Shown here in pieces: positions 35,600 through 43,561 of a stretch of DNA of 64,000 nt. The notes under the pieces were generated by a model. The model saw only the letters and a program-made list of their open reading frames with translations. It had not been told where the DNA came from and searched no databases. Made by a program: the position numbers and the translations under genes. Positions within the stretch are counted from its first letter, which is position 1. Each line of letters opens with the position of its first letter. Source of the stretch: PALSA-505 sp035308365 (GTDB taxonomy: Bacteria > Actinomycetota > Actinomycetes > Streptosporangiales > Streptosporangiaceae); contig DATGGU010000121.1 of the NCBI GenBank assembly GCA_035308365.1, positions 1 to 64,000 of the forward strand, in the 5' to 3' direction.

Positions 35600-36290
35600 T
35601 CCATCCAACGACAGTGCCGGCGGGCAAAGAGGTACAGCGCAATATTGAGCCTGGCCCAGCGAGTGGCTCGCCAGCTTCACGGACCCCGGCTGGTCCCCAT
35701 CACCCCGGCGATCTCTGCCTCGTTGAGGTCGGCGAAATACCGCAGCATCAGCGCCTCGCGCTGTGGGGCAAGTCGACGCAGCCCGCCGGTAGGGTCTGGT
35801 GTTCCTCGTCGACCAGGGCGTCGATGCGGCCGATGGCGCGATCGGCTCGCCGATCTCGACGCCGGGTCTGTGGGCCCGGTAACGCAGCGCCGAACGGCAG
35901 CCGTTCAGTACCGACGACCAAAGGTAAGCCACCGCTCTGCCCGAATCGGTCAAGTGGGTCCGGCGTGTTGCCTGGGCCGCCCGGGGTGGGTCCGGCGTGT
36001 TGGCTGGGCCGTCCTGGTGGGTCCGGCGTGTTGGCTGGGCCGTCCTGGTGGGTCCGGCGTGTTGCCTGGATCGTTCGGGGGGGCAGTGCCCGTTCAAGCT
36101 CAAGAATGCCTCCTGCACCGCATCCTCGGCCGCGCTCCGGTCCTGCAGACTCACCATCGTCAGCCGAACCACGCCACCGGCGCGCACACCAAAGGCCGTG
36201 GTCGGGCCTGTTCGACAAGGCGGTCAGGGTTCTGTTCGGCGTCCGCCGGATCGCATGTGCCCGGCTTGGTAGCCACATCATCACTGCCAT
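35600..36290 (-). pseudogene. decayed ECF sigma factor gene with internal 31-nt repeats
   Basis: Pieces of an ECF sigma factor occur in order on the minus strand but in different frames. They are a region 2 start (RLVEQARPRPLV), region 2 proper (VRLTMVSLQDRSAAEDAVQE, then AFLSL, at about 36100-36187), a linker (AVAYLWSSVLNGCRSALRYR, at about 35880-35945), and region 4 (LRRLAPQREALMLRYFADLN, then EAEIAGVMGTSRG, at about 35690-35785), followed by GSVK in yet another phase. At least three frameshifts and an array of 31-nt repeats between region 2 and the linker disrupt it. It is not expected to make a working sigma factor. No anti-sigma gene is adjacent. Confidence 0.75.
35957..36075. repeat. 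31-nt tandem repeat, four copies
   Basis: Each unit begins CCGGCGTGTT. The second and third are identical over 31 nt (CCGGCGTGTTGGCTGGGCCG followed by TCCTGGTGGGT), and the first and fourth are variants. The unit length is not divisible by three, so the array shifts frame with each copy. There are no spacers, so it is not a CRISPR array. Confidence 0.88.
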
Positions 36291-36485
36291 AATCCCGCGA
36301 CGTCATCACTACCCTGATGCCGCGACGTCATCACCCCAATGATCCAGCTCCCAGCTCGCCTCTCGTTGGCCTCCCCCCGTATGAGACGTCGACCGGAGGA
36401 CGGTCTGGTTGCCCCTTCCGGGCCGGAGTCGCCGACCACGCGACCACACAGAGTTCCCACCCCTGGGCTCGGGGAGGTGAGCGGC

Positions 36486-36826
36486 TGTGGACGCGGCTGT
36501 GGATAAGAAGGTGGAGAATTTGTGGGGGCGGGGGATAACGGCAGGTATCATGTGGATGACGTGTGGATAAACAGAATTTATCGAGATTATTCGACTGGAC
36601 CCCTTGCGCTGGCCTGCATGAGGCAGTAAAAATGTCTCCATCGCCGGAAACGGAGACCACGTTCGGGGAAACCTGGGCAACGTAGGGGATATTGGGAAAC
36701 CAATATTTCAGGCGGGTTTTTGGCCCTGGCGAGATGGTTGAGCAATGCAGGGCTTGCCACACCAGTGGTAAGTCAGTGCGGTGAGACTGGGCTGAGGCCC
36801 CTCCATCTCATGCATGGAGGGGCCTC
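36486..36826 (+). repeat. element B: DnaA-box-like array plus hairpin-ended unit
   Basis: TGTGGACGC (36486), TGTGGATAA (36498), GGTGGA (36510), GGGGGATAACG (36530-36540), TGTGGATGA (36551), TGTGGATAA (36562). TGTGGATAA is the exact complement of the classical DnaA box TTATCCACA, and it occurs twice. Downstream come CTTGCGCTGG, GCAGTAAAAAT, CATCGCCGGAAACGG and GGCAACG, all also found in element C. The unit ends in the hairpin GAGGCCCCTCCAT / ATGGAGGGGCCTC. The layout could be a protein-binding site followed by a small noncoding RNA; neither role is shown. Confidence 0.75.
36794..36826 (+). terminator. 13-bp perfect hairpin ending element B
   Basis: GAGGCCCCTCCAT (36794-36806), a 7-nt loop and ATGGAGGGGCCTC (36814-36826), then GCTTTATTT. 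The stable stem followed by T-rich sequence on the plus strand has the form of an intrinsic terminator. Confidence 0.8.
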
Positions 36827-36885
36827 GCTTTATTTGCCGGTCGGTCCTGGAGCTGCGTCCATATCTGGTAGCGAGACCAGTGGCT

Positions 36886-37225
36886 TGTGGACACGACTGT
36901 GGATAGCCGGTGGAAAATCCATCAATCCAGGGGAAAACCATATACGGTGGGTGGATGACGTGTGGACAAATAGTTTTCTTTAAAATTCTGGGCCAGATCT
37001 CTTGCGCTGGGCCGCCCCAAGCAGTAGAAATACTTCATCGCTGGAAACGGGGATCACGCCGAAGGGGACACCTCGGCAACGCAAAAGGGATCGGTACCGC
37101 TGATGCTTTGCGCGGATTCCTGGCCCCGGCGGCCGGTTGGGTAAATGTGCGAAGGCTGATTAGTCAGTCGGTAGGCGCAGCAAGACCGGGCTGAGGCCCC
37201 TCCATCTCATGCATGGAGGGGCCTC
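36886..37225 (+). repeat. element C: second complete copy of the element
   Basis: TGTGGACAC (36886), TGTGGATAG (36898), GGTGGA (36909), AGGGGAAAACC, GTGGATGA (36951), TGTGGACAA (36961). It lies 400 bp after element B and has nearly the same length (340 against 341 bp). Box spacing is conserved apart from one deleted base. Conserved blocks CTTGCGCTGG, GCAGTAGAAAT, CATCGCTGGAAACGG and GGCAACG follow in the same order, and the terminal hairpin is identical. The sequence between the blocks has diverged, so the conserved parts appear to be under selection. Confidence 0.75.
37193..37225 (+). terminator. 13-bp perfect hairpin ending element C
   Basis: GAGGCCCCTCCAT (37193-37205), loop CTCATGC, ATGGAGGGGCCTC (37213-37225), identical to the hairpin of element B and followed by AGCTGATTTATT. 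Confidence 0.8.
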
Positions 37226-37448
37226 AGCTGATTTATTCCCAATTTCGGCCCAGCCAATCCAAGGACATTTCCTGAGGCCGGGTATCTGGTGCGTCGCGCT
37301 TGTTCCTGGTGACGGTTCCGGCTGGCTGGACCGCTCGCGACTGCGAACCCGTCTCGCTGGACGTCGGCCGGGTATGAGATCGAGGGGTTCCTGACACCGG
37401 CTTATCCGGCTCAGAAACGCGCATCTGAGGTGGATCTAAGGTGGAGGT

Positions 37449-38195
37449 GTGGTAGCGCCACTGCTTGCCTTCGTCGGCGTTTCGGCCGTGGTCATCATGA
37501 CGCCGGGTCCGGATACCGTTGTGACGATCGGCGGCACGCTCAGCGGAGGGCGGCGTGGGGGTGTGCTCACCGCGCTCGGGGTGTTCTGCGGCCAGGCTGT
37601 GTGGACACTGGCCACCAGTGCTGGCATCTCAGCCCTGCTTGTGGCGTCTGCGCCAGCCTTTCTGACCGTGAAATACGTCGGCGCCGCCTACCTTGTCTTC
37701 CTCGGCATCCAAGCACTCTGGTCGGCCGCCAGTCACCGGCAAGCCAGCGAGCACAAGCCCTCCGATCCGCCGCCCGCGAACTGCCCGCCACCTGCAATCG
37801 GCCCGTCCCAAGCGAGCGCCTCGTTGCCTTCCAGTGGTCCGCGTCCTGCGATCGGCCCGTCACCCGCGAGCGGTCCGCCTCCTGCTAGCAGTCCGCCGCT
37901 TCTGCCAAGCAGTTGGGGCCACTTCCGGCGAGGCCTGCTGAGCGACCTCAGCAACCCGAAGATGGCGGTGTTCTTCACCGGTCTGCTGCCGCAGTTCGGC
38001 TCCAGCTTTGCCGCTCTCGTACTGCTGGGACTGCTGTTCTGCACCATGACCTTCGGTTGGCTGTACTGCTGCTCGCTAGCCGTGGCCAGGATGGGCGACC
38101 TGCTCCGCCGTTCCAGGATCCGCCGCGCCCTTGATGCCGTGACCGGTGCTGTGCTCGTGGCGTTCGGCCTGAGGATCGCCATCGAGCGAAGCTGA
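37449..38195 (+). CDS. LysE/RhtB-family amino acid exporter
   Basis: 248 aa from GTG 37449, with AAGGTG about 5 nt upstream. The family start is clear (LLAFVGVSAVVIMTPGPDTV, then VTIGGTLSGGRRGGVLTALG), with later segments VKYVGAAYLVFLGIQALWSA and FRRGLLSDLSNPKMAVFFTG. Six hydrophobic segments are expected in the membrane. The cytoplasmic loop between helices 3 and 4 carries about 55 residues of Pro/Ser/Ala-rich sequence with short repeats (SGPRPAIGPSPASGPPPAS) where relatives have a short loop. The exported substrate (amino acid or homoserine lactone) is unknown. Confidence 0.9.
   Translation: MVAPLLAFVGVSAVVIMTPGPDTVVTIGGTLSGGRRGGVLTALGVFCGQAVWTLATSAGISALLVASAPAFLTVKYVGAAYLVFLGIQALWSAASHRQASEHKPSDPPPANCPPPAIGPSQASASLPSSGPRPAIGPSPASGPPPASSPPLLPSSWGHFRRGLLSDLSNPKMAVFFTGLLPQFGSSFAALVLLGLLFCTMTFGWLYCCSLAVARMGDLLRRSRIRRALDAVTGAVLVAFGLRIAIERS
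37745..37905. repeat. Pro-rich short repeats inside the LysE gene
   Basis: Degenerate units of 24-45 nt around CGATCGGCCCGTC and GCGAGCGGTCC code for the extended loop. They stay in frame. Confidence 0.6.
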
Positions 38196-38327
38196 TCGCA
38201 CCCCAGCTTCCAGCTAATAACCGGCACTTTCCGAAATCAATCGCGATTGTCAGTGGGTGGCGGTACGGTAGTCGCAGACGTAATCGAACAACTTGCTGTC
38301 GATCCGGCGCTGGGAGGTGAACCCTGG

Positions 38328-40535
38328 ATGTCGGCGAGTCCTGACGACTGTCCTGCCCAGGAGACCCGCCCCGGACAGTCGACCGTGGAGACGGCGTTCG
38401 CAACCAGCCTCAACATGCCACCGTCCGATGACAAGCTGCGAGCCTTCTCGCCCGGGAAGACCCGTGATCATTCGGTACGACGGCAGGCTCCGTTGTCCGG
38501 TAGCCGTTCCATTAGCGGCGCATTCCCAAGTTTGACGATCGAGCTGCAGCCCAGCACCCATCACGGCAGCGGCGGCACCAGTAGGCAGACTCCGCCCCCA
38601 GCACCCCAGCCAGATACCAGTCCGCAAGACCCCGGCCAACACGACACTGGCAGCGTCGCGGATGCTGACGGCGCCGCGGACGCCGGCCGAGACACGGGTG
38701 CCGGCCGAGACACGGGTGCCGGCCTGGACACGGGTGCCGGCCTGGACACGGGTGCTGGCGGAACCGCGGACGCGAGCTTCGCAGCTGATGAGCTGCTTGA
38801 CCGTCTGGCGCCGGGCCCGGCGCTGGCCGGATTCGTCGCGCGTGCCCTTGACGATGGGGTAAACCGGCTCGATGACGACCAGCTGATCGGGGTGCTGGCG
38901 GCGGCCCGGCGAGTGGCGTCCTGGGTGGCAGCACTTGAAGTCGACGCGATCGCAGAGTTGCTGCGCCGCCGCGAGGCCAGCGGTCGGCCGCGTGATGTCG
39001 AGTATCTCGGTGACGAGGTCGCGGCGGCTCTGACCATGACCGTTCGGGCCGGCAGCGCGCTCGTGGGCTTCGCGGCCGAGCTGACCAGATTGCCCGCTAC
39101 CCGTACGGCGTTGCGGACAGGGCTGATCGACCGCATCAGGGCCGGAGTCATCGCCGACGAGCTTGCCGTACTGGATCCGGCCCGAGCTGTAGCAGTGGAA
39201 CAGCTCATCATCGGTACCGCGCCAGGACTGACGAGCGGGCAGCTGCGGGACCGGGTGCGCCGGGCGGTGCTGGCCGCCGATCCCACCGCAGCCGACCGGC
39301 GCCGCAAGGAATGCCAGCGCGATGCCAGGGTCGATCTGGTCGATGAGCGGACTGGTACCGCGTCGCTGTGTGGCCGTGACCTGCCCACTGCCGCTGCGCT
39401 GGCCGCCGACGCCAGGGTCGATGCCAAAGCCCGAGCGCTGAAGGCCGCCGGAGCAGCAGCCACGCTGCCCCAACTCCGGGCAGCCGTGTTCCTTGCGTGG
39501 CTCGCCGGCCAGGACGTGACCCACATGCTCGAAGCCATCCTCGGCACCCCTAGCAACAGCACCGCCAGCGACAGCGCCCCCAGCAATGGCGCCCCCAGCA
39601 ATGGCGCCCCCAGCGACAGCGCCCCCAGCAATGGCACCCCCGGCGACAGCACCTCCAGCGACAGCACTCCCGACAACAGCACCCCGGGCAGTTCTGCTCT
39701 TAGTAACGCTCCCATGCCTGAGGACACAGCAGCGTCCAACCACGACTTCCCCAGGCCTGAACCAGACCACGACGGGGCCACTGCCAGCGACAGTCCACCC
39801 GCTCATGCCGGTTCCGCAGGCGTCGAGGAGGGGCTGACAGTACGCGGGTCAGTGCATCTCACGATCCCGCTAACCACCTGGCTGGGACTCTCGGCCGCCC
39901 CGGGGGAGATCGCCGGGTTTGGCCCGGCCGATGCAGCTACCTGCCGCGAGCTTGCCGAGAGGATCGCCGCTAGCGGCGGATCCCGGTGGTGCGTCACCCT
40001 CACCGACCAGACCGGTCGAGCTGTCGCCCACGGCTGTGCCCGCCGCCCACCCCCAGACGGCCCCACCGGCCGCGACGGACCCGCGAGCCGCGACGGCCCT
40101 CCGGACCCAAGCCGCGACGGCCCTCCGGACCCAAGCCGCGACGGCCCTCCGGACTCAAGCCGCGACGGCCCTCCGGACTCGAGCCGCGACGGCCCTCCGG
40201 ACCCAAGCGGCGACCATACGAGCTCGAGCAGCGACTACACCAGTCGAGACGGTCCCATGAGCTCTGGCAACCCGGCGAGGCTCGGTGACAAGACACATTG
40301 GCTGGCCCACGTCAGGATTAGCCCGATCGAGGCCGGGGTCTGCACGCATGCCCGTGAGGTGGCCGGGTACCGGATTCCCGCATCCCTGCACCACATCGTC
40401 AAGATCCGGCAGCGAACCTGTTCGTTCCCAGGCTGCAGACGAGCTGCCCGCCGGTGCGATGACGATCACACGCTGCCGCATGATCAGGGAGGCCGCACGT
40501 GTGAGTGCAACTTGGCACCGTCCTGCAAGCGATAA
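38328..40535 (+). CDS. DUF222/HNH (13E12 repeat) protein ending inside the HNH motif
   Basis: 735 aa from ATG 38328, 10 nt after GGGAGG; a TTG at 38247 would add 27 residues. The DUF222 core covers about residues 155-405 (ELLDRLAPGPALAGFVARAL, LIGVLAAARRVASWVAALEV, DPARAVAVEQLIIGT). Three repetitive linkers are present: DTGAGRDTGAG, APSNGAPSNGAPSD and RDGPPDPSRDGPPDPS types. A near-complete HNH motif starts at about 696 (TCSFPGCRRAARRCDDDHTL, then CECNLAPSCKR). The frame stops at TAA exactly where the final His-His of the zinc site would follow. Nuclease activity is therefore doubtful. Proteins of this family are multi-copy in actinobacteria. Confidence 0.88.
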   Translation: MSASPDDCPAQETRPGQSTVETAFATSLNMPPSDDKLRAFSPGKTRDHSVRRQAPLSGSRSISGAFPSLTIELQPSTHHGSGGTSRQTPPPAPQPDTSPQDPGQHDTGSVADADGAADAGRDTGAGRDTGAGLDTGAGLDTGAGGTADASFAADELLDRLAPGPALAGFVARALDDGVNRLDDDQLIGVLAAARRVASWVAALEVDAIAELLRRREASGRPRDVEYLGDEVAAALTMTVRAGSALVGFAAELTRLPATRTALRTGLIDRIRAGVIADELAVLDPARAVAVEQLIIGTAPGLTSGQLRDRVRRAVLAADPTAADRRRKECQRDARVDLVDERTGTASLCGRDLPTAAALAADARVDAKARALKAAGAAATLPQLRAAVFLAWLAGQDVTHMLEAILGTPSNSTASDSAPSNGAPSNGAPSDSAPSNGTPGDSTSSDSTPDNSTPGSSALSNAPMPEDTAASNHDFPRPEPDHDGATASDSPPAHAGSAGVEEGLTVRGSVHLTIPLTTWLGLSAAPGEIAGFGPADAATCRELAERIAASGGSRWCVTLTDQTGRAVAHGCARRPPPDGPTGRDGPASRDGPPDPSRDGPPDPSRDGPPDSSRDGPPDSSRDGPPDPSGDHTSSSSDYTSRDGPMSSGNPARLGDKTHWLAHVRISPIEAGVCTHAREVAGYRIPASLHHIVKIRQRTCSFPGCRRAARRCDDDHTLPHDQGGRTCECNLAPSCKR
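38680..38770. repeat. 18-nt tandem repeat in the DUF222/HNH gene
   Basis: Five units of 18 nt (GACACGGGTGCCGGCCTG and variants) code for DTGAGR/DTGAGL in tandem near residue 120. Confidence 0.88.
39545..39695. repeat. 15-nt repeat in the DUF222/HNH gene
   Basis: Units of 15 nt such as GCCCCCAGCAATGGC and GCCCCCAGCGACAGC repeat about ten times and code for a Ser/Asn/Gly/Pro linker (APSNGAPSNGAPSDSAPSNG). Confidence 0.85.
40075..40205. repeat. 24-nt repeat in the DUF222/HNH gene
   Basis: Five 24-nt units around AGCCGCGACGGCCCTCCGGA code for RDGPPDPS/RDGPPDSS in tandem just before the HNH region. Confidence 0.9.
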
Positions 40536-40655
40536 CGACACAGGTTGCCTGCTGCGGCGGTATGACCAAGCGGAATGGGCGTCCCAGCATGCCATGGAGG
40601 ATTTGACGCATACTTGCGACAAACCATCTGGCTGCGCGGTACGGCGGCTAAGGCG

Positions 40656-40934
40656 TCAGGCTGCGAGCAGTGGGTGTGCTTTGGCCTGTTCGTAGAGCGG
40701 TTCGGGCGCTAGGTCGATGCCACCGGGCCACACCAGGGTTCCGGCCTCGGGATCGGCAGTGACCTGGGCGAAGTAGGCGGGATCATTCAGCGGCGAAAGG
40801 ACCCCTGTCCACCGTTCAGCGGAGAAGTCGACATCTCCGGCTGTGCCGTCGCTGAACAGCAGGCGGAGCACGCGATCACCCACCACGGCGACACCCACGA
40901 CGACAGGCAGATAGCTCTCGTCCACGATCTTCAT
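40656..40934 (-). CDS. DUF2442 protein, likely partner of the DUF4160 protein
   Basis: 92 aa from ATG 40934, starting MKIVDESYLPVVVGVAVVGD and continuing RVLRLLFSDGTAGDVDFSAE with the late YFAQVTADPEAGTLVWPGGI typical of DUF2442. It begins one base after the stop of the DUF4160 gene. DUF4160-DUF2442 gene pairs recur in bacteria and have been proposed as toxin-antitoxin modules with DUF2442 as the antitoxin-like part. Toxicity is not shown by the sequence. Confidence 0.88.
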   Translation of the reverse strand: MKIVDESYLPVVVGVAVVGDRVLRLLFSDGTAGDVDFSAERWTGVLSPLNDPAYFAQVTADPEAGTLVWPGGIDLAPEPLYEQAKAHPLLAA

Positions 40935-40935
40935 G

Positions 40936-41199
40936 TTACGCCAGCGGGTCGATGCCGTGGAGGGGCTCGTTCCGACGGGCGCGCTCCCAGTTCGCCAGGA
41001 TTTCACTGTGGCGGAGGGCAGCCCATTCCCGGACGAACTGAAGGGCCCTGGAGTCGAGACTGCCGGCCAGCACATCGCCGTCCGCAGAGACTGAGGCGCG
41101 ACGGCCCGCATGGTAGGCATGGAAGTGGGCAACAGGATGATCGCGCTCATTCCAGTACATGTAGATCACCACTCCGTAGAAAGCGCTGACGCGTGGCAT
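40936..41199 (-). CDS. DUF4160 protein, candidate toxin-like partner
   Basis: 87 aa: MPRVSAFYGVVIYMYWNERD, then HPVAHFHAYHAGRRASVSAD, matching the DUF4160 signature of a His-rich HPxAHFH segment. The end FVREWAALRHSEILANWERA is also typical. It is the first gene of a two-gene unit with DUF2442. It lies 17 bp after the RHH/RAMA-like gene on the same strand, so all three may be one operon. Confidence 0.88.
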   Translation of the reverse strand: MPRVSAFYGVVIYMYWNERDHPVAHFHAYHAGRRASVSADGDVLAGSLDSRALQFVREWAALRHSEILANWERARRNEPLHGIDPLA

Positions 41200-41216
41200 A
41201 GCCCAGTCCTCTTAGC

Positions 41217-41615
41217 TCATTCGGCCTTCACTGGCCGGATCGACTGGAGCCAGACCCTGGAGCCGTCACCGTTGTCGATCTGCCAGAAGCCCCAGCCATT
41301 GCGGTTGTCGTTCACGCTCGGGTTATAGTGGCGAACCACCGCGCGTGCCGCACCCGTAGGGGTCTTGAACGATCTGCCCTTCAATGGCCCGTCAGCGATC
41401 TCCACACGGGAGGGCGCGAAATACAACGCCCGAGTCCGATGTCCCTCGTAGTCGGCATAGATCGGCACGGCCTGCCGCCCAGCGTCTGACTCGTTTGTCT
41501 CCAGCGAACTCGTAGCAATCAGCCGTCGCACGATCTCACCTTCGGTGACATCCGCCATCCGTGCCGCGAAAGTTACGGTTCTCTTCACACCCTCATCAAC
41601 TTCGATAGTCGCCAT
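41217..41615 (-). CDS. RHH-like N-terminus plus RAMA-like C-terminal domain
   Basis: 132 aa from ATG 41615, with GGAG 5 nt upstream. The first 45 residues (MATIEVDEGVKRTVTFAARM, then ADVTEGEIVRRLIATS) have a strand-helix-helix pattern. The C-terminal 80 residues (PIYADYEGHRTRALYFAPSR, then FKTPTGAARAVVRHY and NGWGFWQIDNGDGSRVWLQS) resemble the RAMA domain, which accompanies restriction enzymes and DNA methylases. This domain call is by eye. Its place upstream of the DUF4160/DUF2442 pair suggests an accessory or defence-related role. Confidence 0.65.
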   Translation of the reverse strand: MATIEVDEGVKRTVTFAARMADVTEGEIVRRLIATSSLETNESDAGRQAVPIYADYEGHRTRALYFAPSRVEIADGPLKGRSFKTPTGAARAVVRHYNPSVNDNRNGWGFWQIDNGDGSRVWLQSIRPVKAE

Positions 41616-41985
41616 CATCACTCCGTCTCCGTCTAGTCTCAGCAGAAAGTAGAATAAATCAAGAAGTAAAGCAAGCAGACACAGCGCTCGACTGGGAAGC
41701 GATGCTACTGCGGTCGCGAGTCGGGTCAAACCGGTAGCCGATCTCTGCCGCGCAGCCCGGAGCTACGTCGGCAGCAAGAAGCGCCGTATCGCAAGGCCCC
41801 AGTTCAGGCCGGTAAGTCATGCTGCAGGCATGCTCCACTTTGCCGACGACATCACCAGGCCAAGCAGGGACAAGGTTGGCATCTGGACCAGCCAGCTCCC
41901 GGCGTCCTGGTCTGGCGGTTGCCGCATGGCCGTCGGTATACGGTCACTCCTGGGGTCTACCCGATCTGATCAGCTTGGAGGAAGC
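41616..41985. other. 370-bp divergent intergenic region
   Basis: It lies between the RAMA-like gene and the DinB-like gene. 41640-41690 is AT-rich and probably holds the minus-strand promoter. No convincing gene is present; the frame that begins at 41830 and runs into the DinB gene has no conserved residues before 41986. Confidence 0.45.
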
Positions 41986-42492
41986 ATGCCGGACGAGCCG
42001 CCGGTAAGCAGGGAGAGCAAGCTGCTGCTCACGTCGCTGAACGGGCAGCGGGAGCATGTGCTCGGCGCTCTGGAAGGGCTTTCCGATGAAGCGCTGCGGC
42101 GGCCGGTGCTGCCCACCGGATGGACGTGCCTGGGGCTCGTGCACCACCTGGCGCTAGATGTCGAGGAATGGTGGTTCCGCCGGATCGTCGCCGGTGAACA
42201 GCCTGGCCAGGAGGATTCCCAGGAGTCCGCCTGGCAGGTCCCGGCCACCATGCCTGCCGAGGCCGTGCTTGCCCTGTACCGGGAGCAGGTGGAGCGGGCC
42301 AACGCAATAATCGCCGCCACGCCACTGGACGCGCCACCGGCCTGGTGGCCAGAGGATCTGTGGCCAAGCTGGCGGCTGGACGATCTGCGGGAGATCATTC
42401 TCCATGTGATCACCGAGACGGCCACCCACGCGGGTCACCTGGACGCGGTGCGCGAACTCATCGACGGCCAGACCTGGCTCATCCTGACCTGA
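41986..42492 (+). CDS. DinB / DUF664 family protein
   Basis: 168 aa from ATG 41986 behind GGAGGAAGC. The DinB-like four-helix bundle shows RESKLLLTSLNGQREHVLGA, LPTGWTCLGLVHHLALDVEE and the late HVITETATHAGHLDAVRELI. Two histidines in the last segment and one in LVHHLA are the usual metal ligands of the DinB/YfiT superfamily. Members include mycothiol-dependent enzymes; whether this one uses mycothiol is unknown. Confidence 0.88.
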   Translation: MPDEPPVSRESKLLLTSLNGQREHVLGALEGLSDEALRRPVLPTGWTCLGLVHHLALDVEEWWFRRIVAGEQPGQEDSQESAWQVPATMPAEAVLALYREQVERANAIIAATPLDAPPAWWPEDLWPSWRLDDLREIILHVITETATHAGHLDAVRELIDGQTWLILT

Positions 42493-42630
42493 CTGGCCGC
42501 AAGCGCCGGCTGACGGGCTGGCCGCAAGCGCCGGCTGACGGGCTGGCCACAAGCGCCGGCTGATGGGCTGGCAAGCGCCGACTGATGGGCTGGCCACAAG
42601 CACCGGCTGGCGGGCTGGCCGTAAGCGCCG
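42492..42630. repeat. 25-nt tandem repeat after the DinB gene
   Basis: Five to six units of about 25 nt beginning GGGCTGGCCGCAAGCGCCGG, one shortened by three bases and others with point changes. The array starts at the DinB stop codon and lies in noncoding DNA before the OsmC gene. Confidence 0.85.
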
Positions 42631-42696
42631 GGCTGAGGGGAAGGAACGCGCCAGACGGCACGCACCTGAGCGCCGGCGCACTGGGAAGGAACGAGC

Positions 42697-43212
42697 ATGG
42701 ACAGTGACACGCTACGTGCTGTGCAGAAACCACTCAAGGATGCCTACCGCGAGAACCCCGAGCAGGCACTCATCACCCTGACCGCCCGGGGCGAGCTGGG
42801 CGCGGAGGAGATCAGCTGCTCGGTCACTACCGGCCAGGCGCTGGCCAAGGCTGGCCTGCATCCGGCGACCGGCGGCGACGGGTCGCTTGCGTGCTCCGGC
42901 GACATGTTGCTGCAGGCACTGGTCGCCTGCGCGGGCGTCACGTTGCGGGCGGTGGCGACGTCACTGGAGATCCCCGTGGCCGGGGGCACCGTACACGCCG
43001 AGGGCGATCTGGACTTCCGTGGAACTCTGGCAGTGGCCAAGGGCGCCCCGGTCGGTTTCAGGGCCATCCGCCTAGCCTTCGAACCCGACACCGACGCCAG
43101 CCCCGAGCAGCTCAGCAACCTCCTCCGCCTGACCGAGCGCTACTGCGTCGTCTACCAGTCCCTAGCCCATCCAGCCGAGATGGCGGCCACCATGACCAGA
43201 AAGACGGACTAG
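42697..43212 (+). CDS. OsmC family protein
   Basis: 171 aa from ATG 42697, with AAGGAACG upstream. OsmC/Ohr-fold segments are GGDGSLACSGDMLLQALVAC and the late LTERYCVVYQSLA, each carrying one of the two reactive cysteines (ALVACAGVTL and RYCVVY). Family members reduce organic hydroperoxides or act in sulfur stress. It is a stand-alone gene after the DinB-like gene. Confidence 0.9.
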   Translation: MDSDTLRAVQKPLKDAYRENPEQALITLTARGELGAEEISCSVTTGQALAKAGLHPATGGDGSLACSGDMLLQALVACAGVTLRAVATSLEIPVAGGTVHAEGDLDFRGTLAVAKGAPVGFRAIRLAFEPDTDASPEQLSNLLRLTERYCVVYQSLAHPAEMAATMTRKTD

Positions 43213-43561
43213 CCGAACCCAGGTCAGCGCATTCAAGCCCAGGCCACGCCCGGCCAAGCCCTGCCAGGTCCGGCCAAGTCCCTGCCAGGTCCGGCCAAGT
43301 CCCTGCCAGGTCCGGCCAATCCCCTGCCAGGTCCGGCCAGCCCCCTGCCAGGTCCGGCCAATCCCCTGCCAGGCCCTCGGCAGGCCCGGCCAATCCCCAT
43401 CTAACTCCCTGCCAGGCCCGGCAAACCCTTCTCAGAACCGGCCGGCCATAATCCCGCCCGAAGCCTCGGCCAACCCCTCTCACCCCAGGCCGAGATTTCC
43501 GGCTCCCACCGCCCCTCCCGCGGAAATTTTCTGTCGCTCCCGATGGTTAGCGTGTCTAACT
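43213..43561. other. 350-bp intergenic region with 21-nt repeats
   Basis: It contains only the tandem repeat array at 43255-43385 and a short spacer before the ABC exporter gene. No coding frame on either strand has a family signature. Confidence 0.6.
43255..43385. repeat. 21-nt tandem repeat, about six copies
   Basis: Units of 21 nt beginning CCAGGTCCGGCCAAGTCCCTG, with variants ending AATCCCCTG and AGCCCCCTG, lie between osmC and the ABC exporter. Although divisible by three, the array is outside any supported gene. Confidence 0.9.

Noticed and set aside
35957..36075. Direct repeats that could be taken for a short CRISPR array
   Set aside because: The 31-nt units follow one another with no unique spacers, lie within sigma-factor remnants, and no cas gene is near.
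34981..37225. Chromosomal replication origin because of the DnaA-box-like clusters
   Set aside because: dnaA, dnaN, gyrB and parABS are absent, and the neighbouring genes are not those of an actinobacterial oriC. The boxes are all on one strand in small groups. I keep it as a finding but not as oriC.
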